A stretch of 64,000 bases of DNA, taken from NCBI RefSeq assembly GCF_003667705.1, contig NZ_CP033019.1, positions 558,001 to 622,000 of the forward strand, given 5' to 3'. The notes under the pieces were generated by a model, which saw only the letters and a program-made list of their open reading frames with translations, had not been told where the DNA came from and did not search any database. This document shows positions 8,414-17,074 of this stretch, in pieces. Positions within the stretch are counted from its first letter, which is position 1. The number at the start of each line of letters is the position of its first letter. The translations under genes and the position numbers were made by a program. This stretch comes from Janthinobacterium agaricidamnosum (GTDB lineage Bacteria; Pseudomonadota; Gammaproteobacteria; Burkholderiales; Burkholderiaceae_D).

Positions 8414-9396
8414 ATGTGCTTCCATGCGGTGAGGGCCTGCTGCAGGCGCAGCCAGGCATGTTCGTCGGGGGGCAGGCCCAGGCGGATGCCATGGGCGGCG
8501 TGGCGGAACAGGCGCACCCAGATGCCCGATTCCGCCATATGGCGCCAGAGCGCCTCGGCGCGTGCTTCCGGCCACCATTGAAACAGCGCCGTGCCGTTGC
8601 TGGCGATGCCGTGCGCCGCCAATAACTGGCGCAGGCGGGCGCCTTCGCCGCGCAGGCGCTCGCGCATGGCTTCCTGCCAGCGCGTGTCGTTCAGGGCGGC
8701 CAGCGCCACTTGCTGCGCCGGGCCGCTGACGGTCCACGGACCCAGCATGTCGGCCAGCTGTGCCAGCAGCGCGGGATGGGCGGCGACAAAGCCCAGGCGC
8801 AGGCCCGCCAGGCCAAAGAATTTGCCTACCGAGCGCAGCACGATCAAGCCTGGCCGATGCGTATGGGGACCCAGGCTGGCGTGTGACTCCGTGTCGCCAA
8901 ACGCTTCATCGACCACCAGCCAGCCGCCGCGCGCGGCCAACTTGCCGGCCCACTCCAGCAGCAGTTCCGGTGCGATGCGTTCGCCCGTGGGATTGTTCGG
9001 GTTGCAGATCACCAGCACGTCGCAGTGGTCGACGGCATCGGCCAGCAGCGCATACGGCACTTGCCGCAACTGGTGGCCGTGCTGGCCCCAGTGGTGCGCA
9101 TGTTCCGCATACGACGGCGCGGCCACGACCACGCGTGACGGCGCGCGCAGGCGGGGCAGGGCCTGGATGGCGGCCTGCGTGCCTGCCACGGGCAGCATGG
9201 CCGGCGCGTCGTAATACGCGCAGGCGGCGGCCGCCAGCGCGGGATCGGCTTCCGGCAGCCGGTGCCAGGCGTTGGCGTCGGGTGATGGCGCCGCATACCA
9301 GTGCGGATTGATGCCGGTCGACAGGTCGATCCAGTCGGCGATCGGCCGGTCGTATTCACGCGCCGCGTCGCGCAGATTGCCGCCATGTTCAAGCAA
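8410..9396 (-). CDS. cobD: Threonine-phosphate decarboxylase (aminopropanol-phosphate linker synthesis)
   Basis: A 328-residue PLP enzyme of aminotransferase fold type I, similar to CobD of Salmonella (called CobC in Pseudomonas nomenclature). It decarboxylates L-threonine-phosphate to (R)-1-amino-2-propanol-phosphate, the linker of the nucleotide loop. Visible landmarks are LSTGINP near residue 25, the cofactor-contacting [10 protein letters not shown] (130-139), the VVDEAFGD aspartate (about 163) and the Schiff-base lysine K192 in [15 protein letters not shown]. It overlaps cbiB (stop at 9389) by 8 nt and btuF by 4 nt, indicating tight coupling. Confidence 0.93.
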   Translation of the reverse strand: MLEHGGNLRDAAREYDRPIADWIDLSTGINPHWYAAPSPDANAWHRLPEADPALAAAACAYYDAPAMLPVAGTQAAIQALPRLRAPSRVVVAAPSYAEHAHHWGQHGHQLRQVPYALLADAVDHCDVLVICNPNNPTGERIAPELLLEWAGKLAARGGWLVVDEAFGDTESHASLGPHTHRPGLIVLRSVGKFFGLAGLRLGFVAAHPALLAQLADMLGPWTVSGPAQQVALAALNDTRWQEAMRERLRGEGARLRQLLAAHGIASNGTALFQWWPEARAEALWRHMAESGIWVRLFRHAAHGIRLGLPPDEHAWLRLQQALTAWKHI

Positions 9397-10342
9397 GATA
9401 CTTCCCTTTCAGGTAAAACAGGCCCGCCAGCAGCGCCACCCAGATCAGCCACAAGACAGCCGTTTCGGCGACCAGGCGCCAGGCGCGGTCGATGTCGCGC
9501 GCTTCCGCGGGACGGCCGGCGCCCAAAGGCGGGCGGCGTTCCAGTTCGCCGTCATAGATGGCGTCGCCGCCCAGGGCCAGGCCCAGGGCGCCGGCGCCGC
9601 TGGCCATCACGGGCCCCGCATTCGGGCTGCCCCAATTGGGCGCCTGCGTGCGCCAGCAGTGCCATGCGTTTTTTTTGTCCGCCATGCTCTTGCCCAGCAA
9701 GACATAGGACAAGGCCGTCAGACGCGCCGGCAGGTAATTGAGGATGTCGTCGATGCGCGCGCCGCAGCAGCCGAACCAGTCGTAGCGCGCATTGCGGTAG
9801 CCCCACATGGCGTCGAGGGTATTGGCCAACCTGAAAAGCACGGCGCCCGGACCGCCCGCCACGGCAAACCAGAACAGGGTGCCGAAGACGGCGTCGTTGC
9901 CGTTTTCCAGCAGGGATTCCGTGCTGGCCTTGGCCAGGCTGGCCGCATCGGCATTGGCCGTGTCGCGGCTGACGATGCGCGCCGTCAGCAAGCGCGCGTT
10001 GTCCAGGTCATCGATGGCCAGGGCATCGGCAATCGGTTGATTGTGGTCGCGCAGGCTGCGCAAGCCGAGGCACAGATACAGCAAAAGGACGTGCAAGGCC
10101 GCCCCGGCCAGGCCGCACAGCCACCAGGCGGCATAGCTGATTGGCAGCACGGCCAGCGACCAGGCCAGCGCGCCGCGCAGGAAACGCCCACGGCCCCGGT
10201 TCAACAGGCGTTCGAGCGCGCTGGCGAGGCGGCCAAAACCCACCAGCGGATGCCAGCGGCGCGTTTCTCCCAGCAGCATGTCGAGCAGCACGCCGGCCGC
10301 CATCAAGGCGGCCAGCATGGGCAGCGACAGGCCGCTCAGCAT
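9389..10342 (-). CDS. cbiB: Adenosylcobinamide-phosphate synthase
   Basis: A 317-residue integral membrane protein that attaches the aminopropanol linker to adenosylcobyric acid. Family landmarks are [21 protein letters not shown] at the N-terminus, the [25 protein letters not shown] block (about residues 145-170) and the [22 protein letters not shown] segment. Several membrane helices are obvious, the last near the C-terminus ([16 protein letters not shown]). The start at 10342 ([10 protein letters not shown]) overlaps the cobU stop by 7 nt. It is called CobD in Pseudomonas nomenclature; I use cbiB to avoid confusion with the decarboxylase next door. Confidence 0.93.
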   Translation of the reverse strand: MLSGLSLPMLAALMAAGVLLDMLLGETRRWHPLVGFGRLASALERLLNRGRGRFLRGALAWSLAVLPISYAAWWLCGLAGAALHVLLLYLCLGLRSLRDHNQPIADALAIDDLDNARLLTARIVSRDTANADAASLAKASTESLLENGNDAVFGTLFWFAVAGGPGAVLFRLANTLDAMWGYRNARYDWFGCCGARIDDILNYLPARLTALSYVLLGKSMADKKNAWHCWRTQAPNWGSPNAGPVMASGAGALGLALGGDAIYDGELERRPPLGAGRPAEARDIDRAWRLVAETAVLWLIWVALLAGLFYLKGKYLA

Positions 10343-10902
10343 GGGCTGCCTTTCAGGTATAGCGGCAAGCCGGCGGCAACAAAGACAGCCTTGTCGCACA
10401 CGGCGGCCACGGCCTGGTTCAAGCGGCCCGCTTCATCGGTGAAGCAGCGCGAGATGGCGCCGTAGGGGACGATGCCCATGCCCACTTCGTTCGAGACGAG
10501 CACGAGGTCGCAGCCGGTGTCTTCGATTTCGGCCAGCGCGTACAGCAGGTGCGCGCGCTCGCTGTGGAACAGTTCGGGCAGGGCGAGGTCGCCCACGTCC
10601 GGATACGTCGCGCCGCCGGAAAACATCAGATTCGTCAGCCACAGTGTCAGGCAGTCGACCAGCAGCAGCCTGCCGGGCCGTGCTTCCCGCAGGATGGCGT
10701 CGCCCAGGCGCAGCGGTTCTTCGATAGTCACCCACCCGGCCGGGCGCTGGGTACGATGATGCGTGATGCGCGTGGCCATCTCGTCATCGCCCGCCTGCGC
10801 GGTGGCGATGTAGAGCACTTCCTTGCCGGACTCGCGGGCCAGCTTTTCGGCATAGGCGCTCTTGCCGGAGCGGGCGCCGCCGAAGACCAGGGTGCGCGTC
10901 AT
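10336..10902 (-). CDS. cobU: Adenosylcobinamide kinase / adenosylcobinamide-phosphate guanylyltransferase
   Basis: A 188-residue bifunctional enzyme of nucleotide-loop assembly. It phosphorylates adenosylcobinamide and then transfers GMP to give adenosylcobinamide-GDP. The P-loop [13 protein letters not shown] is at residues 6-18, ITHHRTQRP carries the histidine region that is guanylylated in the Salmonella enzyme, and [16 protein letters not shown] and [14 protein letters not shown] are strongly diagnostic. The length fits the family (about 180). The start at 10902 is preceded by the cobO stop 7 nt away. This activity allows salvage of exogenous cobinamide. Confidence 0.95.
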   Translation of the reverse strand: MTRTLVFGGARSGKSAYAEKLARESGKEVLYIATAQAGDDEMATRITHHRTQRPAGWVTIEEPLRLGDAILREARPGRLLLVDCLTLWLTNLMFSGGATYPDVGDLALPELFHSERAHLLYALAEIEDTGCDLVLVSNEVGMGIVPYGAISRCFTDEAGRLNQAVAAVCDKAVFVAAGLPLYLKGSPC

Positions 10903-10909
10903 GGCGCTG

Positions 10910-11542
10910 TTACCACTCGGTGCCGATTTGTGCGCCGATGCCGGCCGCGTACGCATGCTTGACGACGGCCATTTCGGTGACGGTGTCGGCGATGGCGATC
11001 AATTCGTCCGGCGCGCCGCGGCCCGTGATGACCACGTGCTGCATGGCCGGGCGTTCGAGCAGATCGGCGATGACCTTGTGCACGTCGAGGTAGTTGTACT
11101 TGAGGGCGATATTGAGTTCGTCGAACAGCACCAGGCCGTAACTGGGATCGGCCAGGAAGGTCTTCGCCTGCTCCCATGCAAGTTCGGCTTTTTCGATGTC
11201 GCGTTCGCGGTTCTGCGTTTCCCAGGTATAGCCTTCGCCCATCGCATGAAAACTGATTTCGTCGGGGAAGCGGCGCAGGAATTTTTCTTCGCCCGTCGAC
11301 ATGGCGCCCTTGATGAACTGCACCACGCCCACTTTCATGCCGTGACCCATGGCGCGGATGGCCATGCCGAAGCCGCTAGAACTCTTGCCCTTGCCGTTGC
11401 CCGTGTTGACGATGATGATGCCGATTTCCTTGTCGGCCTTGGCGATGGCCGCGTCGATGATGGCTTTTTTTCTCTCCATGCGCACGCGGTGGCGTTCGTT
11501 GATTGCGGCTGTTTCTACGTCGATAGGTTTGTTGTCGCTCAT
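10910..11542 (-). CDS. cobO: Cob(I)yrinic acid a,c-diamide adenosyltransferase
   Basis: A 210-residue CobA/CobO/BtuR-type ATP:corrinoid adenosyltransferase that installs the 5'-deoxyadenosyl upper ligand on cob(I)alamin-type corrinoids. The modified P-loop IVNTGNGKGKSSSGFG (about residues 44-59) is exactly that of the family, followed by GVVQFIKGAM and VLFDELNIALKYNYLD. The N-terminal helix rich in Arg/Lys/Glu (about 15-35) is also typical. The start overlaps the btuD stop by 4 nt (ATGA). It acts in the cytoplasm on imported corrinoids before loop assembly. Confidence 0.95.
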   Translation of the reverse strand: MSDNKPIDVETAAINERHRVRMERKKAIIDAAIAKADKEIGIIIVNTGNGKGKSSSGFGMAIRAMGHGMKVGVVQFIKGAMSTGEEKFLRRFPDEISFHAMGEGYTWETQNRERDIEKAELAWEQAKTFLADPSYGLVLFDELNIALKYNYLDVHKVIADLLERPAMQHVVITGRGAPDELIAIADTVTEMAVVKHAYAAGIGAQIGTEW

Positions 11543-12312
11543 GTCTGATCCTCTTTCGGTATGAATATCTTGCGTTTGCCGTGATCGATGATCTCGATAG
11601 GGTGGCCCAGGTAGTCGCCCAGGATGGATGCCTGCATCACCTCGGCCACAGGGCCGGCCAGCCAGCCGCCGTCGCCCATCAGCAGCAGCGCATGGGTCGA
11701 GACGCTGTGCGCCAGGTTCAGGTCATGGCCTACCATGACCACGGTTTTATTCTGTTCGCGGCACAGCTTGGCCAGCAGGCCCATGACGCTGACCTGGTGC
11801 GCCAGGTCCAGCGCGTTGGCCGGTTCATCCAGCAGCAGCAGGGGCGTGTCCTGTGCCAGCATGGCGGCGATCGCCACGCGCTGGCGTTCGCCGCCGGACA
11901 GGCTGCGCACGTCGCGCTCGGCCAGGTGGTCCACTTCCATCGAGGCCAGTGCCGCCAGGGCGATGCGCTGGTCGTCGCTGCTTTCCCAGTAATGGTTGTC
12001 GTGATACGGGTGGCGCGCCGACAGCACGGTTTCGATGACGCGGTACGAGAACGCGTCGTGCCGCGCCTGCGCGAGGAAGGCCCGTTCGCGCGCGAGTGCT
12101 TCCAGTGGCCAGTCGATCAGGGCGCGGCCCTGTATCGTCACGTGGCCGGCATCCGGTTCGCGCAAGCCGGCCAGGGTGCGCAGCAAAGTACTTTTGCCGG
12201 CGCCGTTGCGGCCGATGACACTCCAGCATTCACCGTCTTTTATCTGCCAGGTGAGGTTTTCCACGAGGGAGCGCGTGCCCGCCTTCAGGCCCAGTTGGTA
12301 GGTGCGTATCAT
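11539..12312 (-). CDS. btuD: B12 ABC importer ATP-binding protein
   Basis: A 257-residue ABC ATPase of the iron/B12 importer class. Walker A is GRNGAGKST (about 34-42), the signature is LSGGERQRVAIAAML, Walker B is LLLLDEPANALD, and the switch histidine is in VMVGHDLNLAHS. It pairs with BtuC, whose gene ends 7 nt upstream, and BtuF further downstream. The C-terminus (IEIIDHGKRKIFIP) is short. The substrate call relies on context: riboswitch, btuB and cob genes all lie in one unit. Confidence 0.93.
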   Translation of the reverse strand: MIRTYQLGLKAGTRSLVENLTWQIKDGECWSVIGRNGAGKSTLLRTLAGLREPDAGHVTIQGRALIDWPLEALARERAFLAQARHDAFSYRVIETVLSARHPYHDNHYWESSDDQRIALAALASMEVDHLAERDVRSLSGGERQRVAIAAMLAQDTPLLLLDEPANALDLAHQVSVMGLLAKLCREQNKTVVMVGHDLNLAHSVSTHALLLMGDGGWLAGPVAEVMQASILGDYLGHPIEIIDHGKRKIFIPKEDQT

Positions 12313-12319
12313 GCTTTTT

Positions 12320-13345
12320 TCATCTCCTGCGCAGCCGGTGCAGTTGGTACAGGAACACGGGCGCGCCTATCATGGCTGTCACCACGCCGACGGGCAACTG
12401 CAATGGCGCCAGCACGGTGCGCGCCAGGGTATCGGCCAGTACGAGAAAGGTGCCGCCGGCCAGCGCGGCGGCCGGTATCAGCAGGCGGTGATCGGGGCCG
12501 CAGGCAAAGCGCAGCGCGTGCGGCACGATAAGTCCCACGAAGCCCACGCTGCCGGCGCTGGTGACGGCGCTGGCCGTGAGCAGGCCGGAACAGAAAAACA
12601 GGCCCTTGCGCAGGGCGCCCACGCGTACGCCCAGGGTGCTGGCCGCTTCCGCGTGCAGGGCCATGACGTTGAGCGAACGCGCGCAGCGCAGCGCAAAGAC
12701 CATGGCGCCGGCCAACACCAGCCAGGGCATCAGCCGCGCGGGCGCGCCGGACAGGTCGCCGATCATCCAGAACACCATGCTGCGCAAGCGGCTTTCCGGG
12801 GCGATGGAGAGCATCAGGGTGACGATGGCCATGCAGGCCGAGGCCAGGATCACGCCCGTCAGCAGCAACAGCGAGGCGCCGCCTTCGGCCGCCGTGCCGC
12901 CGCGCAGGTCGCGCCGGGCAAAGAAGTACAGCAGCATGGACACGCCGACGGCGCCGGCGAAGGCGGCCGCGTCGACGACCCACAGCGCGCACATGAACAG
13001 CAGCGCGGCCAGCGCGCCGACGGAGGCGCCGGCGGAAATGCCCAGCACATAAGGATCGGCCAGGGGATTGCGCAGCAGCGCCTGCATCATCAGGCCCGCC
13101 AGCGACAGCGCCGCGCCGGTGACAAAGGCGGTCAGCGCGCGGCCCAGGCGCAGGTCGAGCAGGGTGGCGGCGAGGGTATCGGTCTTGCCCTGTACAACAT
13201 GGAACAGGGCGGAAGGCAGGTCGGCGAGCGGAATCGCGATCGAACCGATCATGCCGGAGAAAATCAGGCTGGCAATCGCGCACGCGATCAATACCGTGAT
13301 GATCACGGTGGCGCGGTGGCGCATATTGCGGAAGAATGGGTGCAT
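12320..13345 (-). CDS. btuC: B12 ABC importer permease
   Basis: A 341-residue FecCD/BtuC-family permease with about ten membrane segments. Landmarks are RLGRALTAFVTGAALSLAGL, MMQALLRNPLADPYVLGISAGASVGA (the conserved coupling and membrane block) and GSVGFVGLIVPHALRFACGPDHR near the C-terminal third. The ATG at 13345 has AAGG about 6 nt upstream; earlier in-frame ATGs are possible but extend past the conserved start. A long alternative frame over the same DNA is only a high-GC shadow. It lies between btuB (80 nt away) and btuD (7 nt gap). Confidence 0.93.
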   Translation of the reverse strand: MHPFFRNMRHRATVIITVLIACAIASLIFSGMIGSIAIPLADLPSALFHVVQGKTDTLAATLLDLRLGRALTAFVTGAALSLAGLMMQALLRNPLADPYVLGISAGASVGALAALLFMCALWVVDAAAFAGAVGVSMLLYFFARRDLRGGTAAEGGASLLLLTGVILASACMAIVTLMLSIAPESRLRSMVFWMIGDLSGAPARLMPWLVLAGAMVFALRCARSLNVMALHAEAASTLGVRVGALRKGLFFCSGLLTASAVTSAGSVGFVGLIVPHALRFACGPDHRLLIPAAALAGGTFLVLADTLARTVLAPLQLPVGVVTAMIGAPVFLYQLHRLRRR

Positions 13346-13425
13346 GTACTGCCTTAAAATCGGGAACCGCATCTGCGGGCGATGGCGGCATGCCATCGCC
13401 CGCAGCTTACATCATTACATCATGC

Positions 13426-15294
13426 TTATTTCATGCCGTAGCGTACGCCAACGAAGAGGTTCGAGCCTGGCGTTGCGTAGAAGCGGCCCAGTTCGTAGTC
13501 CTTGTTGGTGATGTTGTTCCAGCGTGCCAGCACCGACCAGTCACGCGCGAACTGGTAGGTGGTGTACAGGTTCAGCAAGCCATAGCCACCGAGCGTGGTT
13601 TTGTTGGCGGCATCTTCAAAACGCTTGCCAGACAACTGCCACTCCGTACCAGCGGTCAAAGGACCGGTCGTGTAATCGACGGTGAAATTGGCATGCTTTT
13701 TCGCGCGGCGTGCCAGTTGCTTGTCCGTGGTTTCATTGCGCGGATCTTGCAGGTCGATATTGCCGCTGACGTTGAAGGCGCCGAATTTGCGCGCGCCAGC
13801 CAGTGTCACTCCCTCGAGCAGGGCTTTGTCGACGTTCATGCTGCAGCCATAGCCTGGCTTCCAGCCGATTACCGGGCAAGTTGACACGTAGGTGAGCATG
13901 TCGGTGATCTTGTTATGGTAGTAGATCGCGCTCAGTTGCGATTGGCCGTCGTTGTAATGCAAGCCAATTTCAGCGTTGCGGCCTTTTTCCGGCTTGTTCG
14001 TCGGGATGCCGGAGTCAGGGTAGTAAAGATCGTTGAAGGTTGGTGCGCGGAAACTGGTGCCATAGCTGGCGTTGGCGCGCAAGGCGTTGCTGAAACGATA
14101 GCCGTAGGCGACGCTACCCGTGTTGTGCGTACCATACGCCGAGCTGTCGTCGCGACGGCCGCTGATGCTGGCCAGGTGGGCGCCGCGCACCAGGTTGTAC
14201 GATGCAGCGAACGATTTGGTATTGCGGCCGCCGGACAGGCCCTTGGCCGAGCTCACGACGTCTTCATCACGGTATTCGCCCAGCAATTGCAGGGTGTCAC
14301 GGCCAATGAGAATATCGTTTTGCCAGCTGATGTCGCTTTGTTTGGTGTCGAACTGGCTTCGGCCGAAGGCGCCGGTGGCGGACACCGAGGTTTGTTTGTC
14401 CTTTGCCTGGGCGTAGCGCAGCTCACTGGTCCAGTTCGGCAAGAACTGGTTCTTCGTGAAAACCGAAATGTTTTCCAGCTTATTGTCGTTGCGTGCGTCG
14501 AAGTTCAAGCCCGAATCGTACTGCGCATCCAGTTTGCTGTTCAGGAAAGTCAGGCCGACTTCATGGCCCTTGGCCATCTGGTAACCGAACTGGCCGCTGA
14601 CGCTTTCCTTGTCGTAGCCGTCTTTATCCGGATTGTAGGTATACGTCGAGGCACCCAGCTTGGAGGCGGAAAAGCCATCCGATTTTTCCTTGCCTGCGGT
14701 CAGCGCGTAGCTGAAGCTGTTGTTGCCACCAGTAGAGCCGGCAACGCTGGCTTCCGCCTGGCGCGTGTTGTAGCGGCCGTAGCCAGCGAAGGCGGAGAAG
14801 CGCGCCGCGCCATCGCCTTTCTTGGTAAAGATCTGGATCACACCACCGACGGCATCGGCACCATACATGGTGCTCAGTGGACCGTAGACGATTTCAACGT
14901 GGTCGATGCTCGACAAAGGCAGGGCGCTCCAGTTGGCTGTGCCCGAAGTGGCGGAGCCGATGCGCACGCCGTCGACCAGCACGATATTCTGGTTGCTGTT
15001 CGCGCCGCGAATGAAGACGCTCGAATTGGTGCCTGGGCCGCCACTGCGATTGACTTCGATGCCGCGCTGTTTTTGCAGCAGGTCGATCAGCGTACCGGCG
15101 CCGGAACGCGCGATGTCTTCCGCGCTGATGGTCTGCGTATCGCTCAATACTTCGCTCAGGTGCTGCGGGTAGCGGTTGGCGGTGACGACGATCGGATCGA
15201 AGGTATCTGGCGTGGCTTGGGCGAAAGCGGCAGGCGCGGCAATGGCTAGCGCGAGCGACGTGAGCGTCGCGCGGCAGGAAACAGCATGGGTCAT
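13426..15294 (-). CDS. btuB: TonB-dependent vitamin B12 outer-membrane receptor
   Basis: A 622-residue outer-membrane transporter. It has a signal peptide ending AAPAAFA, then DTFDPIVVTANRYPQHLSEVLSD, the TonB-box/plug entry of BtuB. The plug domain shows LIDLLQKQRGIEVNRSGGPG and SSVFIRGANSNQNIVLVDGVRIGSA, then YGADAVGGVIQIFTKKG. The remainder is a beta-barrel ending in the aromatic-rich GSNLFVGVRYGMK. Length is close to E. coli BtuB (about 614). It is the first gene after the cobalamin riboswitch, with about 136 nt between aptamer and ATG, and the ribosome-binding site just before the ATG is weak. Confidence 0.95.
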   Translation of the reverse strand: MTHAVSCRATLTSLALAIAAPAAFAQATPDTFDPIVVTANRYPQHLSEVLSDTQTISAEDIARSGAGTLIDLLQKQRGIEVNRSGGPGTNSSVFIRGANSNQNIVLVDGVRIGSATSGTANWSALPLSSIDHVEIVYGPLSTMYGADAVGGVIQIFTKKGDGAARFSAFAGYGRYNTRQAEASVAGSTGGNNSFSYALTAGKEKSDGFSASKLGASTYTYNPDKDGYDKESVSGQFGYQMAKGHEVGLTFLNSKLDAQYDSGLNFDARNDNKLENISVFTKNQFLPNWTSELRYAQAKDKQTSVSATGAFGRSQFDTKQSDISWQNDILIGRDTLQLLGEYRDEDVVSSAKGLSGGRNTKSFAASYNLVRGAHLASISGRRDDSSAYGTHNTGSVAYGYRFSNALRANASYGTSFRAPTFNDLYYPDSGIPTNKPEKGRNAEIGLHYNDGQSQLSAIYYHNKITDMLTYVSTCPVIGWKPGYGCSMNVDKALLEGVTLAGARKFGAFNVSGNIDLQDPRNETTDKQLARRAKKHANFTVDYTTGPLTAGTEWQLSGKRFEDAANKTTLGGYGLLNLYTTYQFARDWSVLARWNNITNKDYELGRFYATPGSNLFVGVRYGMK

Positions 15295-15430
15295 GATAAT
15301 TTTCAGTAAGTAATATGCAACCAGCCGACGTCCCCGTAGGCCAGATTGAACAGAAGTGGGAACTGAGATTGACGATCGAAGATGGCCATCGGCCATTCGG
15401 ATCGCGAACATCCCCGTTCGCACACTTCCA

Positions 15431-15645
15431 CCTGTCCTGGCCGGTATCCGGGCTGGCAAGTACGGCTATCCCACCTTCCCATGCTCGATGATTGCAAGCA
15501 CAGTGGTTGTCAGAGATAGCTTGTCGTCCGCCTCCTGTTGGGAGGGGCGACACTTGCTTACCGTTGCGGGGGCAGCACACGTTCGCCGCGGGCGCGGCAT
15601 CGTGTTTCCCGTTTAACTGCGCTCATGGACATGAGCGCGGGCACC
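15431..15645 (-). promoter_or_regulatory. Cobalamin (AdoCbl) riboswitch controlling btuB and downstream genes
   Basis: Read on the minus strand, the conserved order of a cobalamin aptamer is present: P2-like hairpin GCGCTCATG/CATGAGCGC (about 15619-15639), AACGGGAA, GTGCTGCCCCCGCAACGGTAA (core and J6/3), a CACTG segment, TGGGAAGG, and the 3' B12-box side GCCAGCCCGGATACCGGCC. It lies between cobC and btuB and is oriented toward btuB. It should shut off importer and salvage genes when AdoCbl is plentiful. The expression platform in the following 130 nt is not resolved; no T-run terminator is obvious. Confidence 0.95.
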
Positions 15646-15707
15646 AAAACCCCGTCATTATACGTGCTGTGGGCGTGGACTGATATGGCTTGCTGGACGA
15701 TTCGCTA

Positions 15708-16262
15708 TCAGAAATCGATGACGACCGTCGCACCGTAGGCGATTTTGTGGGCGGAATGGGCGGCCAGCAGGGCCGTTTCCTCCAATGGCAGCTGCGCCTG
15801 CAGCGCCGACAGCAAGCGGATGGTGCCCGCATGGCAGATGATGACCGCCGTGTCGTGTTGTTCGCGCAACAGATCGCCTAAAAAAGCATCGACGCGGGCA
15901 GCCATTGCCAGCACGTTCTCGCCGCCGCCGGGGCGGTACCAGGCCAGGTCGGCGGCCCAGGCATCGATGTCCGCGCGCGCAATCGCGTGCCAGGGCTGCA
16001 TTTCCCAGGTGCCGAAATCCATTTCGGCCAGCCGGGCATCAAGGTGCAATTCGCTCGCGGGCAGATCCTGCGCCAGGGCCGTCGCCAGGCCGGCGCAGCG
16101 GCGCAGCGGACTGGCGTAGAGCGGCACACCGGGTGGCAAGGTCGCTTGCAGATGGGCGCGCACCCTCGCGATTTCATGCGGCGCCACCGCCACGTCGCTG
16201 CGGCCATAGCAGGTGCCGCTGGTGACTTGCGGCGCGGGGTGGCGCACTAAAATCAGTCGCAT
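15708..16262 (-). CDS. cobC: Alpha-ribazole phosphatase (histidine phosphatase family)
   Basis: A 184-residue phosphoglycerate-mutase-like phosphatase. The catalytic N-terminus MRLILVRHPAP holds the nucleophilic histidine in RHP (RHG in many relatives), followed by CYGRSDVAV, SPLRRCAGLATALA with the second arginine, LAEMDFGTWE, and the late catalytic His in IICHAGTIRLL. It would remove phosphate from alpha-ribazole-5'-phosphate or from adenosylcobalamin-5'-phosphate in the final step of B12 assembly. Its start follows the cobS stop by a single base, so it is co-translated with cobT-cobS and lies upstream of the riboswitch. Confidence 0.9.
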   Translation of the reverse strand: MRLILVRHPAPQVTSGTCYGRSDVAVAPHEIARVRAHLQATLPPGVPLYASPLRRCAGLATALAQDLPASELHLDARLAEMDFGTWEMQPWHAIARADIDAWAADLAWYRPGGGENVLAMAARVDAFLGDLLREQHDTAVIICHAGTIRLLSALQAQLPLEETALLAAHSAHKIAYGATVVIDF

Positions 16263-16263
16263 A

Positions 16264-17070
16264 TTAATAGAAGCGTATGGGAGGCTGAAAGCTGGAAAGG
16301 ATGGCCAGGTAAATCGCCACTTCCGCCAGTTGCTGCACGGCGCCCAGGCAGTCGCCCGTGTAGCCTTGCAGGCGGCGCTGGCATTTGCGGCCCAGCCAGA
16401 ATGCGGCAGCTGCCGCCGCGACGATGGCAAAGACCAGCGCCGCCCAGTCAACTATCCCCAGCAGGGCGCAGGCGATGGTAGGCAGCAGGGCGCAGAAGGC
16501 GGCGATGATGAATTCCCCCGTCGTCATTTCCTGCGCCATCGGTTTGGCCTTGCCTTCGTCGCGCGCATAGTCCATGAGCCAGATCAGCGAGACGGCGGCC
16601 AGGCGTGAGAGCGGATGGGCGATGAACAGGGTCGCCACCACGGAGGCAGGCGGCAGCGAAGCGAGCGCGGCGCACTTGATGGCCAGCAGACTGAGGATGC
16701 CGATGGCGCCATAGGCGCCGATGCGCGAATCCTTCATGATTTCCAGCACCCGCTCGCGCGTCAGGCCGCCGCCGAAGCCGTCGCACATGTCGGCAAAACC
16801 GTCTTCATGGAAGGCGCCCGTCAGGTAGATGCCGGCGGCGACGGCCAGCAGCACGGCCACCGCCGAAGGCAGGAGCCAGCTGGCCAGCAGATACACGGCG
16901 CCGCTGATGGCCGCCACCACCACGCCGACCAGCGGAAAGTAGCGCGAGGCGTGTTGCAGCCAGGCCGGCTCGAAACCCACCCAGCGGGGGATCGGCAGGC
17001 GCGTGAAGAACTGCAGCGCGATAAAGAACAGGCGGCACTGATGGACTGCGGCGGAAACGGGGTTGCTCAT
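16264..17070 (-). CDS. cobS: Adenosylcobinamide-GDP ribazoletransferase (cobalamin synthase)
   Basis: A 268-residue integral membrane enzyme joining adenosylcobinamide-GDP with alpha-ribazole(-phosphate). Diagnostic features are FFIALQFFTRLPIPRWVGF at the N-terminus, the acidic metal-binding segment FHEDGFADMCDGFGGG (about residues 93-108) and LEIMKDSRIGAYGAIGILSLL. Six or seven membrane helices are visible. The start at 17070 lies 4 nt after the cobT stop, and the stop is one base before cobC. Length is near the family norm (about 250). Confidence 0.95.
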   Translation of the reverse strand: MSNPVSAAVHQCRLFFIALQFFTRLPIPRWVGFEPAWLQHASRYFPLVGVVVAAISGAVYLLASWLLPSAVAVLLAVAAGIYLTGAFHEDGFADMCDGFGGGLTRERVLEIMKDSRIGAYGAIGILSLLAIKCAALASLPPASVVATLFIAHPLSRLAAVSLIWLMDYARDEGKAKPMAQEMTTGEFIIAAFCALLPTIACALLGIVDWAALVFAIVAAAAAAFWLGRKCQRRLQGYTGDCLGAVQQLAEVAIYLAILSSFQPPIRFY

Positions 17071-17074
17071 GATC

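Noticed and set aside
12309..13391. Second minus-strand frame of 360 codons over btuC
   Set aside because: Frame-shifted shadow with Arg/Pro/His-rich sequence; the other frame gives a proper BtuC permease.
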